Assembly: GCF_011383005.1 (NCBI RefSeq)
Contig: NZ_CP049935.1
Location: forward strand, 1-64,000
From: Phycicoccus sp. HDW14
GTDB taxonomy: Bacteria > Actinomycetota > Actinomycetes > Actinomycetales > Dermatophilaceae
DNA length: 64,000 bases
Direction: 5' to 3'
Every line of letters begins with the position of its first letter. Position 1 is the stretch's first letter. Below the pieces are notes generated by a model that had not been told where the DNA came from, searched no databases, and was given only the letters and a program-made list of their open reading frames with translations. The position numbers and the translations under genes were made by a program. This document shows, piece after piece, positions 44,916-56,810 of the stretch.

Positions 44916-46297
44916 GCGCCACCGTCACCGCGCTGCCCGACCTCGTCGCGCTCGCGACGGCCGGCACCGACAACCCGCGCGCCGACTTCACCGACACCCC
45001 CCTGTGGCTGAGCCTCGTCAAGGCGCTCATCGTCTTCGTGTACCTGCTCGTCTCGACGCTGCTCGTCATCTGGTTCGAGCGCCGCGTCATCGGCCGCATG
45101 CAGCAGCGCCCGGGCCCGAACCGCAACGGCCCCTTCGGCCTGCTCCAGACCCTCGCCGACGGCATGAAGTCGATGCTCAAGGAGGACGTGCGCCCCAAGG
45201 CCGCCGACGCCTTCGTCTTCACCCTCGCGCCGCTCATCACGGCGACGATGTGCTTCGTCTCCTTCTCGATCATGCCGCTGGCCGGCGAGGTCTCGATGTT
45301 CGGGCACACGACGCCGTTCCAGCTCACCGACACCCCCGTCGCCGTGCTCCTCGTGCTGGCCGTCGCCGGCGTCGGCATCTACGGCGTGGTCCTCGCGGGC
45401 TGGTCCTCCGGCTCCACGTACCCGCTCATGGGTGGCCTGCGCTCGTCGGCGCAGATGATCTCCTACGAGATCGCGATGGGCCTCTCGCTCGTCGCCGTCT
45501 TCCTCTACGCCGGCTCGATGTCCACCTCGCAGATCGTCGCCGCCCAGGCGCAGGACCTGTGGTTCATCATCCCGGCGTTCTTCAGCTTCTTCGTCTACGT
45601 CATCACGATGGTCGGCGAGACCAACCGCCTCCCGTTCGACCTCGCCGAGGGCGAGGGCGAGCTGACCGGTGGCTTCCACACCGAGTACGGCTCGATGCGC
45701 TTCGCGATGTTCTTCCTCGGCGAGTACATCAACATGTTCACCGTCGCGGCCCTGGCCACGACGATGTTCCTCGGCGGCCCGCAGGCTCCTCCCGGCATCG
45801 CGGCGATCAACGGCGGGATGTTCAACGAGGGCTGGTGGGGCCTGCTGTGGTTCACCGCCAAGCTGTGGGCCTTCATGTTCGTCTTCGTCTGGCTGCGCGG
45901 GTCGCTGCCGCGCGTCCGCTACGACCAGTTCATGCGCTTCGGGTGGAAGTTCCTCATCCCGACGACGCTCGGCTGGGTCGTCCTCGTCGCCTTCTTCCGC
46001 GCCGGCCAGAACGGCTGGCTCGGCGGCAACATCGACTTCGCGGGTCGCAGCTTCCCCGTCATCTCGCTGGCGCTCGTCGGCCTCATCGCCGTCGCCGCCC
46101 TCGTCGGGGGCTGGCTGTGGGACAGCCGGGTCGAGCGCCGCGAGGCCTCGTCCCACCCGCACGTCGACGATGAGATCGACCCGTACGCCGGTGGGCACCC
46201 CGTGCCCCCGATGCCCGGACAGCGGCTGCGCGAGCCGTCGCCCACCGGGCCCGCCCTGACCTCGGCGCCCGAGACCAAGGAGGCCACTCGTGGCTGA
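44912..46297 (+). CDS. nuoH: NADH-quinone oxidoreductase subunit H
   Basis: The 461-residue membrane subunit links the peripheral and membrane arms at the quinone cavity. Multiple hydrophobic spans, [20 protein letters not shown] and [19 protein letters not shown] (family signatures) are present. Its last 60 residues are an extra polar tail not needed by the fold. Overlaps nuoG by 4 bases and nuoI by 8. Confidence 0.95.
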   Translation: MSATVTALPDLVALATAGTDNPRADFTDTPLWLSLVKALIVFVYLLVSTLLVIWFERRVIGRMQQRPGPNRNGPFGLLQTLADGMKSMLKEDVRPKAADAFVFTLAPLITATMCFVSFSIMPLAGEVSMFGHTTPFQLTDTPVAVLLVLAVAGVGIYGVVLAGWSSGSTYPLMGGLRSSAQMISYEIAMGLSLVAVFLYAGSMSTSQIVAAQAQDLWFIIPAFFSFFVYVITMVGETNRLPFDLAEGEGELTGGFHTEYGSMRFAMFFLGEYINMFTVAALATTMFLGGPQAPPGIAAINGGMFNEGWWGLLWFTAKLWAFMFVFVWLRGSLPRVRYDQFMRFGWKFLIPTTLGWVVLVAFFRAGQNGWLGGNIDFAGRSFPVISLALVGLIAVAALVGGWLWDSRVERREASSHPHVDDEIDPYAGGHPVPPMPGQRLREPSPTGPALTSAPETKEATRG

Positions 46298-46904
46298 CGA
46301 GCAGAAGAAGTCCGGCTTCTTCTCCGACCTGTTCGCCCCCGTCGCCGGGTTCGGCGTCACCTTCTCGACGATGTTCCGCAAGGTCGTCACCGAGGAGTAC
46401 CCGGAGGAGAAGCGCCCGACCCAGCCGCGCTTCCACGGGCGCCACCAGCTGAACCGCCACCCCGACGGGCTCGAGAAGTGCGTCGGCTGCGAGCTGTGCG
46501 CCTGGGCCTGCCCGGCCGACGCGATCCTCGTCGAGGGCGCGGACAACGACGACCGTGAGGGCGGCGAGGGCCGGTTCAGCCCGGGGGAGCGGTACGGCCG
46601 CGTCTACCAGATCAACTACCTGCGCTGCATCTTCTGCGGGCTGTGCATCGAGGCCTGCCCCACGCGCGCGCTGACGATGACCAACTTCTACGAGCTCGCC
46701 GACGACAACCGCGCCGACCTCATCTACACCAAGGACCAGCTGCTCGCCCCGCTCCAGCCGGGGATGCTGCGGCCGCCGTTCCCCATGGCCGAGGGCATGG
46801 AGGAGCGCGACTACTACCTCGGGAAGGTCACCGAGGCGAGCGACTCCCAGCGCGAGGTCGTCTCGGCCCGGACCCACGCCGACGACGCGGAGGTGACCTC
46901 GTGA
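46290..46904 (+). CDS. nuoI: NADH-quinone oxidoreductase subunit I
   Basis: The 204-residue ferredoxin-like subunit carries two [4Fe-4S] sets, [12 protein letters not shown] and [12 protein letters not shown], that pass electrons to NuoB. GTG 46290 has an AAGGAGG site. Its C-terminus overlaps the nuoJ start. Confidence 0.95.
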   Translation: MADEQKKSGFFSDLFAPVAGFGVTFSTMFRKVVTEEYPEEKRPTQPRFHGRHQLNRHPDGLEKCVGCELCAWACPADAILVEGADNDDREGGEGRFSPGERYGRVYQINYLRCIFCGLCIEACPTRALTMTNFYELADDNRADLIYTKDQLLAPLQPGMLRPPFPMAEGMEERDYYLGKVTEASDSQREVVSARTHADDAEVTS

Positions 46905-47671
46905 CCGGCACCGGCGAAGAGGTGATGTTCTGGATCCTCGGGCCGCTGGCCGTGCTCGGCGCGCTCGGGCTGGTCTTCGCCCGCAAGGCCGTCCACGCCG
47001 CCCTCGGCATGGCGATGACGATGATCATCCTCGGCGTCTTCTACATCGCCCAGGACGCCGACTTCCTCGGGGTCATCCAGATCTTCGTCTACACCGGCGC
47101 CGTGATGATGCTCTTCCTCTTCGTGCTCATGCTCGTCGGGGTCGACTCCAGCGACAGCCTCGTCGAGACCCTCACCGGGCAGCGCTGGGCCACGGTCGTC
47201 CTCGCCCTCGGGCTCGGCGGCCTGCTCGGCTTCTCCATCGGGCACGCCACCTTCGGCTCCGCCGTCGGGCTCGCCGACGTCAACGCCGAGACCGGCAACG
47301 TCTCGGGCGTCGCCCAGCTGATCTTCGGCCGCTACGTCTGGGTCTTCGAGACCACGAGCGCCCTCCTCATCACCGCCGCCCTCGGCGCGATGGTCCTCGC
47401 CCACCGCGAGCGCCTCGGCAAGGGTCCGGACCAGAAGGAGTGGAGCAAGCGGCGCTTCAAGGAGGGCCAGCACCTCGCCGGCCTCCCCGCGCCCGGCGTC
47501 TACGCCCGGCACAACGCCGTCGACACCCCGGCCCTGCTGCCCGACGGCACGCCGTCCGAGCTGTCGGTCTCGCGCGTGCTCACGGCCCGCGACCAGAACC
47601 GCTCGCCCGAGCCGTACACCGAGGGCGAGCTCCAGATCGAGCGCGACGTCCAGGAGGGCAGCGAGCGATGA
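46901..47671 (+). CDS. nuoJ: NADH-quinone oxidoreductase subunit J
   Basis: The 256-residue membrane subunit has five hydrophobic segments, including [20 protein letters not shown], and a hydrophilic C-terminus of about 90 residues that is longer than usual. GTG 46901 overlaps the nuoI stop as GTGA. Confidence 0.94.
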   Translation: MTGTGEEVMFWILGPLAVLGALGLVFARKAVHAALGMAMTMIILGVFYIAQDADFLGVIQIFVYTGAVMMLFLFVLMLVGVDSSDSLVETLTGQRWATVVLALGLGGLLGFSIGHATFGSAVGLADVNAETGNVSGVAQLIFGRYVWVFETTSALLITAALGAMVLAHRERLGKGPDQKEWSKRRFKEGQHLAGLPAPGVYARHNAVDTPALLPDGTPSELSVSRVLTARDQNRSPEPYTEGELQIERDVQEGSER

Positions 47672-47967
47672 GCCTCGTCAACTACGTCTACCTGGCGACC
47701 ATCCTCTTCGTCATCGGTGGGGCGGTCGTCCTCACCCGGCGCAACGCGATCATCGTGTTCATGGGTGTCGAGCTGATGCTCAACGCGGCGAACCTCGTCT
47801 TCGTGACGTTCGCGCGGATGCACGGCACGCTCGACGGCCAGGTCCTCGCCCTCTTCGTCATGGTCGTCGCGGCCGCCGAGGTCGTCGTCGGCCTCGCGAT
47901 CATCATGGCGATCTTCCGGTCCCGCCGGTCGGCCTCGGTCGACGACGCGAACCTGCTGAAGCTGTAA
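47668..47967 (+). CDS. nuoK: NADH-quinone oxidoreductase subunit K
   Basis: The 99-residue subunit has three spans and the conserved [20 protein letters not shown] with the membrane glutamate, which takes part in proton translocation. ATG 47668 overlaps the nuoJ stop. Confidence 0.95.
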   Translation: MSLVNYVYLATILFVIGGAVVLTRRNAIIVFMGVELMLNAANLVFVTFARMHGTLDGQVLALFVMVVAAAEVVVGLAIIMAIFRSRRSASVDDANLLKL

Positions 47968-47976
47968 GGAGCTGAC

Positions 47977-49920
47977 GTGCACTCTCTGATCACCGAGGGC
48001 GACGCGATGACCGCGGGCGCCGCGAGCGGCATGGCCTCGCTCGCGTGGCTGCTCGTCGCGCTGCCCCTCCTCGGGGCGGCCGTCCTCCTCCTCGGCGGGC
48101 GACGCACCGACAAGGTCGGGCCGCTGCTGGCCACCGGGCTGTCCTGGGGCAGCTTCGTCGTGGGCGCGGCCATCGTGCTGCAGCTGCTCGGCCAGGACGG
48201 CGCCGACCGCGGTCACCACCTGACGCTGTGGAACTGGGTGCCCGCCGGGAGCTTCCAGCTCGACCTCGGGATGCTCGTCGACCCGCTGTCGATCGCCTTC
48301 GTCCTGCTCATCACCTTCGTCGGGTCGCTCATCCACGTGTACTCGCTCGGGTACATGGAGCACGACCCCGACAAGCGGCGCTTCTTCGCCTACCTCAACC
48401 TCTTCGTCGCGGCGATGCTCCTGCTCGTCCTCGCCGACAGCTACCTCCTGCTCTTCGTCGGCTGGGAGGGCGTCGGCCTCGCGTCCTACCTGCTCATCGG
48501 GTTCTGGAACCACAACCCGGCCTACGCCACCGCCGCGAACAAGGCGTTCTTCGTCAACCGCGTCGGCGACCTCGGCCTGTCCATCGCGATCATGACGATG
48601 TTCGTCACCTTCGGCGGCGTCGACTACGCGACGGTCAACGAGGGCGTCGCCGGTGCGAACCAGGCCACGCTCACCGCGATCGGGCTGCTGCTGCTCGTCG
48701 GCGCGTGCGGCAAGTCCGCCCAGTTCCCGCTGCAGTCCTGGCTCGGTGACGCCATGGCCGGCCCGACCCCGGTCTCCGCGCTCATCCACGCGGCGACGAT
48801 GGTCACCGCCGGCGTCTACCTCGTCGTCCGCTCGCACGTCATCTTCGACGCCGCCCCGAACGCCGCCCTGGCCGTGGCCATCGTCGGCGCGATCACGCTG
48901 CTCTTCGGGGCCGTCGTCGGCTGCGCGAAGGACGACATCAAGAAGGCCCTCGCGGCCTCGACGATGAGCCAGATCGGCTACATGATGCTCGCCGCGGGCC
49001 TCGGCCCGGCCGGGTACGCCTTCGCGATCTTCCACCTGCTGACGCACGGCTTCTTCAAGGCCGGGATGTTCCTCGGCGCCGGGTCGGTCATGCACGGCAT
49101 GGACGACCAGGTGAACATGCGCCGCTTCGGTGGGCTGTCGGGTGCCCTGAAGATCACCTGGGTCACCTTCGGCCTCGGCTGGCTGGCCATCCTCGGTGTG
49201 CCGCCGTTCTCGGGCTTCTGGTCCAAGGACTCGATCATCGAGGCGGCCTTCGCCGGCGAGGGCTGGCGCGGCTGGGTCCTCGGTGGCGCGGCGCTCATCG
49301 GCGCAGGCATCACCGCGTTCTACATGTCGCGCCTGTTCTTCATGACCTTCCAGGGCGAGAAGCGCTGGACCGACGACGTGCACCCGCACGAGTCGCCGCG
49401 CCTCATGACCGTCCCGATGGGCGTGCTGGCGGTCGGCTCGGCCCTGCTCGGCCTGGTCCTGGCCTGGCCGTTCTCGGCCGAGAAGCCGATCGTCACCTGG
49501 CTGGCCCCCGTGGTCGGTGAGCACGCCGAGGAGCACGGACCGCTCGGCAAGTACCCGCTGATGATCATCACGCTGCTCCTCGTGGCGCTCGGCGTCTTCC
49601 TCGCCTGGCGGCAGTACTGGCGCGACGACGTGCCCGAGGTCGCCCCGCGCGGCTCGGTGCTCACCCGCGCCGCCCGCGTCGACCTCTACCAGGACGCCGT
49701 CAACGAGGGCCTGTTCATGCGTCCCGGCAACCACCTCACCCGGGTGCTGGTCTTCGCCGACGCCAAGGGGGTCGACGGCGCCGCCGGCGGCCTCGCGGCA
49801 CTGGTCGGTGGGTTGTCCTCGAGGCTGCGTCGCCTCCAGACCGGGTACGCCCGGTCGTATGCCCTGACGATGCTCACCGGCGTCGTCGCCGTCCTCGGTG
49901 CTCTGTGGGTGATCCAGTGA
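47977..49920 (+). CDS. nuoL: NADH-quinone oxidoreductase subunit L
   Basis: The 647-residue antiporter-like proton pump subunit shows [40 protein letters not shown] with key Lys/Glu, [20 protein letters not shown] and a long C-terminal helix region. AAGGAG precedes GTG 47977; an internal ATG at 48007 is an alternative. Confidence 0.95.
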   Translation: MHSLITEGDAMTAGAASGMASLAWLLVALPLLGAAVLLLGGRRTDKVGPLLATGLSWGSFVVGAAIVLQLLGQDGADRGHHLTLWNWVPAGSFQLDLGMLVDPLSIAFVLLITFVGSLIHVYSLGYMEHDPDKRRFFAYLNLFVAAMLLLVLADSYLLLFVGWEGVGLASYLLIGFWNHNPAYATAANKAFFVNRVGDLGLSIAIMTMFVTFGGVDYATVNEGVAGANQATLTAIGLLLLVGACGKSAQFPLQSWLGDAMAGPTPVSALIHAATMVTAGVYLVVRSHVIFDAAPNAALAVAIVGAITLLFGAVVGCAKDDIKKALAASTMSQIGYMMLAAGLGPAGYAFAIFHLLTHGFFKAGMFLGAGSVMHGMDDQVNMRRFGGLSGALKITWVTFGLGWLAILGVPPFSGFWSKDSIIEAAFAGEGWRGWVLGGAALIGAGITAFYMSRLFFMTFQGEKRWTDDVHPHESPRLMTVPMGVLAVGSALLGLVLAWPFSAEKPIVTWLAPVVGEHAEEHGPLGKYPLMIITLLLVALGVFLAWRQYWRDDVPEVAPRGSVLTRAARVDLYQDAVNEGLFMRPGNHLTRVLVFADAKGVDGAAGGLAALVGGLSSRLRRLQTGYARSYALTMLTGVVAVLGALWVIQ

Positions 49921-51458
49921 ACTCCCTGCCCCTGCTCACGCTCATGATGGTCGTGCCGGTCCTCGGCGCGGTCGTCGTCGCGGCGCTGCCCGCGGGCTCG
50001 GCGCGGCTGGTCCGGCCGGTGGCGCTGGGGGCCTCGCTCGTCACCCTCGCCCTGGCCGTCGCCGGGTGGGTGGCCTTCGACAGCGGCTCGGACCGGCTCT
50101 TCCAGCTCACCGAGACCCACTCCTGGATCCCGCAGTTCGGCGTCTCGTACGCGGTCGGGGTCGACGGCATCGCCCTCGCCCTCATCGTCATGGCCACGAT
50201 CCTCGTGCCGGTCTGCCTGCTCGCCGCGTGGAACGACGTCGACGAGGCCGACACCGGCCGGCTGAAGCGCTACTTCGCGCTGATGCTCGTCCTCGAGGCC
50301 TTCATGGTCGGCGTCTTCGCGGCCACCGACGTCTTCCTGTTCTACGTCTTCTTCGAGGCGATGCTCATCCCGGTGTACTTCCTCATCGGGCTCTACGGCG
50401 GCGGCCGTCGCCAGTACGCGGCGATGAAGTTCCTCCTCTTCTCGCTGGCCGGCGGGCTGATCATGCTCGTCTCGGTCATCGCCGTGTACTTCGTCGGCCC
50501 CGGCGGCGACCAGGGCTTCCTTGTCGAGAAGCTCATCGGCAACCTCGACGGCTCCACCGTCGCGCTGCGCTGGATGTTCGTCGGCTTCTTCATCGCCTTC
50601 GCGGTCAAGGCCCCGATGTGGCCGGTGCACACGTGGCTGCCCGACGCCGCCACCGAGTCGCGCCCGGCGACGGCCGTGCTGCTCGTCGGTGTCCTCGACA
50701 AGGTCGGCACCTACGGGATGATCCGCTTCTGCCTCCAGCTCTTCCCGGAGGCCTCGCAGTGGGCGACCCCGGTCGTCATCACGCTCGCCGTCATCTCGGT
50801 GATCTACGGAGCCTTGCTGGCCATCGGCCAGAAGGACATGATGCGGCTCATCGCCTTCACCTCGATCAGCCACTTCGGCTTCATCGTCCTCGGCATCTTC
50901 GCGATGACGAGCGTCGGCGGCGCCGGCTCGACCCTCTACATGGTCAACCACGGGTTCTCGACCGCCGGGCTCTTCCTGCTCGCCGGGTTCCTGGTGACCC
51001 GCCACGGCAGCAAGATGATCCCCGACTACGGCGGCTGGCAGCGGGTCACCCCGGTGCTCGCGGGCACCTTCCTCGTCGCGGGCCTGTCCTCGCTGGCCCT
51101 GCCCGGGCTGTCGAGCTTCGTGTCGGAGTTCCTCGTCCTGCAGGGCACCTTCCAGCGCTACAAGGTGGCGGCGGTGATCGCGGCCCTCGGCATCGTGCTC
51201 GCGGCGCTCTACATCCTGCTCATGTACCAGAAGGTGATGACCGGGCCGAAGCCCGCGTTCCCCGAGGGTGAGGCACCGCCGCGCGACCTGTCCCTGCGCG
51301 AGCGCTGGGTCGTCGCGCCGATCATCCTCTCGTTCGTCGTGCTCGGCTTCTACCCCAAGCCGGTCCTCGACCTCATCAACCCGGCCGTGGACAAGACGCT
51401 GCAGATCATCGGCGTCTCCGACCCCGTGCCGGCCGAAGCCTCCGGGAGTGCCCAGTGA
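49917..51458 (+). CDS. nuoM: NADH-quinone oxidoreductase subunit M
   Basis: The 513-residue antiporter-like subunit starts at GTG 49917 overlapping nuoL (GTGA). [40 protein letters not shown] and [20 protein letters not shown] are the conserved membrane segments. Confidence 0.95.
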   Translation: MNSLPLLTLMMVVPVLGAVVVAALPAGSARLVRPVALGASLVTLALAVAGWVAFDSGSDRLFQLTETHSWIPQFGVSYAVGVDGIALALIVMATILVPVCLLAAWNDVDEADTGRLKRYFALMLVLEAFMVGVFAATDVFLFYVFFEAMLIPVYFLIGLYGGGRRQYAAMKFLLFSLAGGLIMLVSVIAVYFVGPGGDQGFLVEKLIGNLDGSTVALRWMFVGFFIAFAVKAPMWPVHTWLPDAATESRPATAVLLVGVLDKVGTYGMIRFCLQLFPEASQWATPVVITLAVISVIYGALLAIGQKDMMRLIAFTSISHFGFIVLGIFAMTSVGGAGSTLYMVNHGFSTAGLFLLAGFLVTRHGSKMIPDYGGWQRVTPVLAGTFLVAGLSSLALPGLSSFVSEFLVLQGTFQRYKVAAVIAALGIVLAALYILLMYQKVMTGPKPAFPEGEAPPRDLSLRERWVVAPIILSFVVLGFYPKPVLDLINPAVDKTLQIIGVSDPVPAEASGSAQ

Positions 51459-53016
51459 TGCCCGCCGCGATGCCCGCCGCGTTCCAGCAGGTCTCGATCG
51501 ACTACGCCGCGGTCATGCCGATGTTCCTCGTCGTCGCGGGCGCCCTCGTCGGCGTGCTCGTCGAGGCCTTCGCGCCGCGCGCCCGCCGCCACGTCCTCCA
51601 GGTCGGGCTGACGTGCGGCACGCTGGTCGTCGCGCTCGTCGTCCTCGTGCTGTGGAGCCGGGGCCACCAGTCGGTCACCCTCGGTGGGTCGGTCGCCATC
51701 GACGGCGTCGCGCTCTTCCTCCAGGGCACGCTGCTGCTGCTGGCCGTCATCGGCGTGCTCGTCATGGCCGAGCGCTTCGGGGGGTCGGCTCCGACGCCTT
51801 CACCCCGATGGGTGCCTCGACCCCGGGCTCGACCCAGGAGGCCGTGGCCACCCGTGCGGGCTACGCCACCTCCGAGGTCTTCCCGCTGACCCTCTTCGCG
51901 GTCTTCGGGATGCTGATCTTCGTCAGCGCCAACGACCTCATCACCCTCTTCGTCGGGCTCGAGGTCCTCTCGCTGCCGCTGTACGTGATGACCGGCCTGG
52001 CCCGGCGGCGCCGGCTGCTCTCGCAGGAGGCGGCCCTCAAGTACTTCCTCCTCGGGGCGTTCTCGAGCGCGTTCTTCCTCTTCGGGGCGGCGCTGCTCTT
52101 CGGCTACGCCGGCTCCTCGGACCTCAAGGCCATCGCCGAGGCCATCACGACGGGCAACGGCGACCTCGACGGCCTGCTGCTGCCGGGTGTCGTGCTCACC
52201 CTCGTCGGGCTGCTCTTCAAGGTCGGCGCGGTGCCGTTCCACCAGTGGACCCCGGACGCCTACCAGGGCGCCCCGACCCCGGTCACCGGCTTCATGGCCG
52301 CCTGCACGAAGCTCGCCGCGTTCGGCGCGATCCTGCGGCTCACCTACGTCGGCGTCGGCGCCAACCGCTGGGACTGGCAGATCGGCGTGGCCGTCATCGC
52401 GATCCTCACGATGGTCGTCGGTGCCGTCCTCTCGGTCACCCAGACCGACGTCAAGCGGCTGCTCGCCTACTCGTCGGTGGCGCACGCGGGCTTCATCCTC
52501 GTCGGCGTCCTCGCGTTCTCGCGGGCGGCCGTCGGTGGTGTGATGTTCTACCTGCTGGCCTACGGCGCGACGACCATCGCGGCCTTCGCCATCGTCACGA
52601 TGGTCCGCCAGGACGGTTCCGAGGCCTCGCACCTGTCGCAGTGGGCCGGCCTCGGTCGCCGCCACCCCGTCGTCGCGGGCGTCTTCGCCTTCCTGCTGCT
52701 GGCCTTCGCGGGCATCCCGCTGACCTCCGGCTTCACGGCGAAGTTCGCGGCCTTCGCGCCGGCCCTCGACTCCGGCACCACGGGCGTCGTGCTCGTCGTC
52801 GTCGGTGTGCTCGCCTCGGCGGTCACCGCGTTCGTCTACTTCCGGCTCATCGTGCTCATGTACTTCTCCGACCCGGTCGACGGCGTCGTCGCGCTCCAGC
52901 CGTCGGTGCCCTCGACGATCGCCATCAGCCTCGGCGTCATCGTCACGCTCGTGGCCGGTGTCGCCCCGGCGGCCATCCTCCAGCTCGCGGGCAACGCGTC
53001 CCAGTTCCTCCAGTGA
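51458..53016 (+). CDS. nuoN: NADH-quinone oxidoreductase subunit N (apparent frameshift)
   Basis: The restored 519-residue antiporter-like subunit starts [20 protein letters not shown]. The frame breaks in the six-G run 51779-51784; one added G joins AERFGG to VGSDAFTPMGASTPGS and on to ANDLITLFVGLEVLSLPLYV and GAVPFHQWTPDAYQGAPTPV. The ATG at 51458 overlaps the nuoM stop. Its TGA overlaps the next gene's GTG. Confidence 0.9.
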
Positions 53017-54039
53017 GCGGGGTGGGCGGCGACACGGCGCAGCGCGGCACGCCGTCCGTCCTCGCGCTGCCCGGGGCCAGCGACGACCTGCGCGGCCGGC
53101 TGGGTGACGGGCTGGCCCGGGTCGAGGCGCTCATCGCCGCCCGGGTCGACCACGACGACCCGTTCATCGCCCAGGCCTCGTCGCACCTCACGGCGGCCGG
53201 CGGCAAGCGGTTCCGTCCGCTGCTCACGCTGCTGGCCTCCGAGCTGGGGTCGGGGGCGTCCTCCTCGGTGGTGGCGGCCGCGGCCGGGGTCGAGCTCACC
53301 CACCTGGCGTCGCTGTACCACGACGACGTCATGGACGAGGCCGACGTGCGGCGTGGTGCTCCGTCGGCGAACGCGTTGTACGACAACTCGACCGCGATCC
53401 TCGTCGGCGACCTGCTGTTCGGCACGGCGTCCGACATCGTCGCCGACCTCGGCCCCGAGGCCGTGAAGATCCAGGCCCAGACCTTCGTGCGGCTGTGCGC
53501 GGGGCAGATCCGCGACGACCGGCCGTGCCCCGAGGGCCAGGACCCGGTCGAGTACTACCTGCGGGTCCTCGAGGACAAGACCGGCGTCCTCATCGCCACC
53601 GCCGCCCGCTACGGCGCGATGTTCGGCGGCTGTCCGTCCGAGGTCGTCGAGACGATGCGCGAGTACGGCGAGCGGCTCGGCATGGCCTTCCAGCTGGCCG
53701 ACGACCTCATCGACATCGCCTCCGAGGCCGACGAGACGGGCAAGACCCCCGGCACCGACCTGCGCGAGGGCAAGCGCACCCTGCCGGTGCTCTTCGTGCT
53801 CGAGTCCTCCGACCCCGGGACGCGCGGCTGCAGGGCCTGCTCACCGGCGACCTGTCCGGCGACGCCGAGCTCGAGGAGGCGCTGACGCTGCTGCGGGCGC
53901 ACCCGGCGATGGAGCGGGCCCGCGAGCACACGTTCGCCGTGGCGACCCGGGCCCAGTCGGTGCTCGACGTGCTGCCCCGAGCGATGCCCGCGACGCGCTG
54001 CACGCCCTGGCCACGGGAGTCGTCACCCGAGTCGGCTGA
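53013..54039 (+). CDS. Polyprenyl diphosphate synthase (two apparent frameshifts)
   Basis: The restored 342-residue all-helical synthase makes the long isoprenoid chain of menaquinone. First Asp-rich motif LYHDDVMDEADVRRG, lysine region GGKRFRPLLTLLASE, second Asp-rich motif QLADDLIDIASEADETGKTP. Two single-base losses (at 53814-53819 and at 53975-53978) must be restored to reach the stop at 54039. GTG 53013 overlaps nuoN by four bases, so the quinone-tail enzyme is made with complex I. Chain length cannot be told. Confidence 0.86.
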
Positions 54040-54046
54040 CCCCGCT

Positions 54047-54100
54047 CCGAGTCGAGTGCGGACGTGGTCGCCCCAGCGACCGCCGGCGCACTCGACTCGG
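54047..54100 (+). terminator. Terminator hairpin after the nuo-prenyl synthase operon
   Basis: Arms 54047-54060 and 54087-54100 are perfect 14-base complements, with an inner GGTCG/CGACC pair. It starts eight bases beyond the restored stop of the prenyl synthase. The rest of the gap to 54293 shows no gene. Confidence 0.75.
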
Positions 54101-54293
54101 GCGATGGCTGCCCGGCCGCGAGGTTCAGCAGTGGGGGATGGGCCCGGCCACCTCGAACCGGTAGTTCAGCGCGTCCGAGCGGAGTTAACCGTTCACCCCG
54201 GTGGAGGTGTCCCGGACGAAGTTCCGGGCCGGTGCGGCCGTTGGCCACGCGGCTAGCCACCTTGCGGCGAGGCGCAACCCGAGCGGTCGGCGC

Positions 54294-55619
54294 TCAGGAC
54301 AGCGGGGTGAGCACCGGCTCCTGCTGCTCGACCCGCTGCTTCGGGATGGCCAGCGCGATGGCCACCGCGGCGAAGCACAGCACCGCGGCCCCGAGCCACG
54401 CCCAGTGGTAGTCGCCCTGCGCGGTGCGGACCCAGCCGGCGACGCTCGCTCCGACCCCGGCCCCGACCATGTGCGACGCGAACACCCAGCCGAAGACGAC
54501 GCCGGAGTCCTCGAGCCCGAAGTGCGTGCGGCACAACGCGACCGTCGGAGGAACGGTGGCGACCCAGTCGAGGCCGTAGAAGACGATGAACACCCACATC
54601 CCCGGCTCGACGCCCGGTGCGAGCACGGCGTCCAGGGCCAGCAGCGACAGCCCGCGCCCGAGGTAGTAGCCGGCGAGGAGGAGGCGGGGGTCGACCCGGT
54701 CGGTGAGCCACCCGGACCCGACCGTCCCGGCGATGTCGAAGAGGCCGACGACGGCGAGCAGGCCGGCGGCGGTCGTGGCGGGCATCCCGTGGTCGTGGGC
54801 GGCGGGGACGAAGTGGGTCTGGATGATGCCGTTCGTCGACCAGCCGCAGACCCAGAACGTCAGGACGAGCGCCCAGAACGGCCAGCTGCGCGAGGCGCGG
54901 GCGAGGGTGCTGATCGCGCGACGGGCGGGTGACTCGGTGGGGGCGGCGGCGACGGCCGGTGGAGTGTCCGGGTGGGCGCCGTACGGGAGCAGGCCGCGGT
55001 CGCGCGGGTGGTCGACGAGCAGGATTGAGACGAGGACCGCGACGAGCAGCGCCAGCACCGCGACGATGCCTGCCGCCCAGCGCCATCCGGGCCCGGCGGC
55101 GGCGCGGGCGATGACGGGCAGGAAGAGCAGCTGCCCGGTGGCGTTGGCCGCCGAGAACAGGCCGGTGACGAGGCCGCGGTGGGTCTCGAACCACCGGTTG
55201 GCGACGACGGCGCCGAGGACGAGGGCCATCGCGCCCGTCCCGATGCCGATGAAGACGCCCCAGAGCAGCCAGAGCTGCCAGGCGGCGGTCATCATCGTCG
55301 TCGCCCCGCTGGCCAGCCCGACGACGACGAGGGCGATGGCGACCGTGCGGCGCACCCCGAAGCGCTCCATGAAGGCCGCGGCGAACGGGGCGGTCAGGCC
55401 GTAGAGGACGAGGTTGAGGCTGACCGCGCCGGACGTGGTGGCGCGCGACCACCCGAACTCGTTCTCGACGGGCTCGAGGAGGACGCCGGTGGAGGAGCGG
55501 AAGGCCGCGGCGGCGACGAGGGCGGCCAGGGTCACGGCGGCGACGAGCCAGGCGCGGTGGGGGAGGGTGCGGGGCCCACGCCCGCGGTCCCCGACGAACT
55601 CCTCGAGGTCCTCGGTCAC
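54294..55619 (-). CDS. Major facilitator superfamily transporter
   Basis: The 441-residue protein has 12 hydrophobic segments with MFS-like loops (MERFGVRRTVAIALVVVGLA, and GSGWLTDRVDPRLLLAGYYL after segment 8). Two halves are joined by an Asp/Pro/Ala loop at 195-235. It resembles the oxalate/formate (OFA) and monocarboxylate groups. Substrate unknown. It diverges from the PLP enzyme gene across 28 bases; both may share a control region. Confidence 0.83.
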   Translation of the reverse strand: MTEDLEEFVGDRGRGPRTLPHRAWLVAAVTLAALVAAAAFRSSTGVLLEPVENEFGWSRATTSGAVSLNLVLYGLTAPFAAAFMERFGVRRTVAIALVVVGLASGATTMMTAAWQLWLLWGVFIGIGTGAMALVLGAVVANRWFETHRGLVTGLFSAANATGQLLFLPVIARAAAGPGWRWAAGIVAVLALLVAVLVSILLVDHPRDRGLLPYGAHPDTPPAVAAAPTESPARRAISTLARASRSWPFWALVLTFWVCGWSTNGIIQTHFVPAAHDHGMPATTAAGLLAVVGLFDIAGTVGSGWLTDRVDPRLLLAGYYLGRGLSLLALDAVLAPGVEPGMWVFIVFYGLDWVATVPPTVALCRTHFGLEDSGVVFGWVFASHMVGAGVGASVAGWVRTAQGDYHWAWLGAAVLCFAAVAIALAIPKQRVEQQEPVLTPLS

Positions 55620-55635
55620 CGGGCCATCGTCGCAC

Positions 55636-55641
55636 TAGGGT
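55636..55641 (+). promoter_or_regulatory. -10 element of the PLP-enzyme gene (leaderless)
   Basis: TAGGGT is followed by six bases and GTG 55648, consistent with transcription starting at the codon. Confidence 0.5.
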
Positions 55642-55647
55642 CGGGCT

Positions 55648-56810
55648 GTGGAACACGTCTCCGACGCCGTGACCGCCGGCTGGGACGCCGCCGTGTCGGG
55701 CCTGCCGGCCCCCCTCGTCGTCCTCGACCTCGACGCGTACGAGGCCAACGCGGCCGACCTCGTCCGGCGCGCGGCCGGACGGCCCATCCGGGTGGCCTCG
55801 AAGTCGCTGCGCTGCCGCTGGGTCCTGTCGGACGTGCTGTCCCGGCCGAGGTTCTCGGGCGTGATGGCCTACGCCGTCGGCGAGGCGGTGTGGCTGGCCG
55901 AGGCCGGCGTGCGCGACCTGTTCGTCGCCTACCCGTCGGCCGACGTGCCGTCGCTGCGGCGGGTCGCCGCCGACGCGGACCTGCGCCGCGAGGTCACCGT
56001 GACCGTCGACTCCGTCGAGCACGTGCGCTTCCTGCGCGACGAGCTGGGCGACGGCGTGCGCGGCCTCGGGGTGGCCCTCGACGTCGACGCGTCGGTGCGG
56101 GTCGGCCGGGCCCACCTCGGGGTGCGACGCTCGCCCACGCGCACGCCGGCCGAGGCGCTGGCCGTGGTGCGCGCGGCGCTCGGGGTCGGGCTCGACGTGC
56201 GCGGCGTGATGTTCTACGACGCCCAGATCGCCGGCCTGCCGGACTCGCCGCCGGTGCGGCTGCTCAAGAAGCGCTCGGTGGCCGACCTGCTCGAACGGCG
56301 GGCGGCCGTCGTGGATGCGGTTCGGACAGAGGCGGACCTGCGCTTCGTCAACGGTGGCGGCACGGGGAGCCTGCACACGTTCGGCGCCGACTCGGTCGTC
56401 ACCGAGCTGGCCGCGGGGTCGGGGCTCTACGCGTCGACGCTGTTCGACGGCTACGACGACTTCTCACCGCGCCCGGCGATGGCCTACGCCCTGCCGGTCG
56501 TGCGCCGGCCGGCGCGGGGCATCGTCACGGCGTTCGGGGCGGGTACGTGGCGAGCGGGGAGCCGGGGTGGTCGCGCGTGCCGTCGCCGGTGCGGCGCGGG
56601 TGGTCGCTGCTCAAGAGCGAGGCGGCCGGCGAGGTGCAGACGCCGGTGTCGGGCGACGTCGACGGGCTGGCCGTCGGCGACCGGGTGTGGATGCGCGGGG
56701 CCAAGGCCGGCGAGCTGCTCGAGCGCTTCGACGCGCTGCACCTCGTGCGCAGCGGCGAGCTCGTCGACACCGTGCCGACGTACCGCGGCGAGGGAAGGAA
56801 CTGGGGATGA
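55648..56810 (+). CDS. Alanine-racemase-fold amino acid deaminase/aldolase (frameshifted)
   Basis: The restored 387-residue PLP enzyme starts MEHVSDAVTAGWDAAVSGLP. PIRVASKSLRCRW holds the PLP lysine; the pattern LVVLDLDAYEANAADLVRRA and the C-terminal GDVDGLAVGDRVWMRGAKAG resemble D-serine dehydratase/D-threonine aldolase-like enzymes. A break at 56536-56539 (GGGG, one base lost) disturbs the last 90 residues. It overlaps the FAD oxidase gene. These two are often neighbours in actinobacteria. Confidence 0.8.
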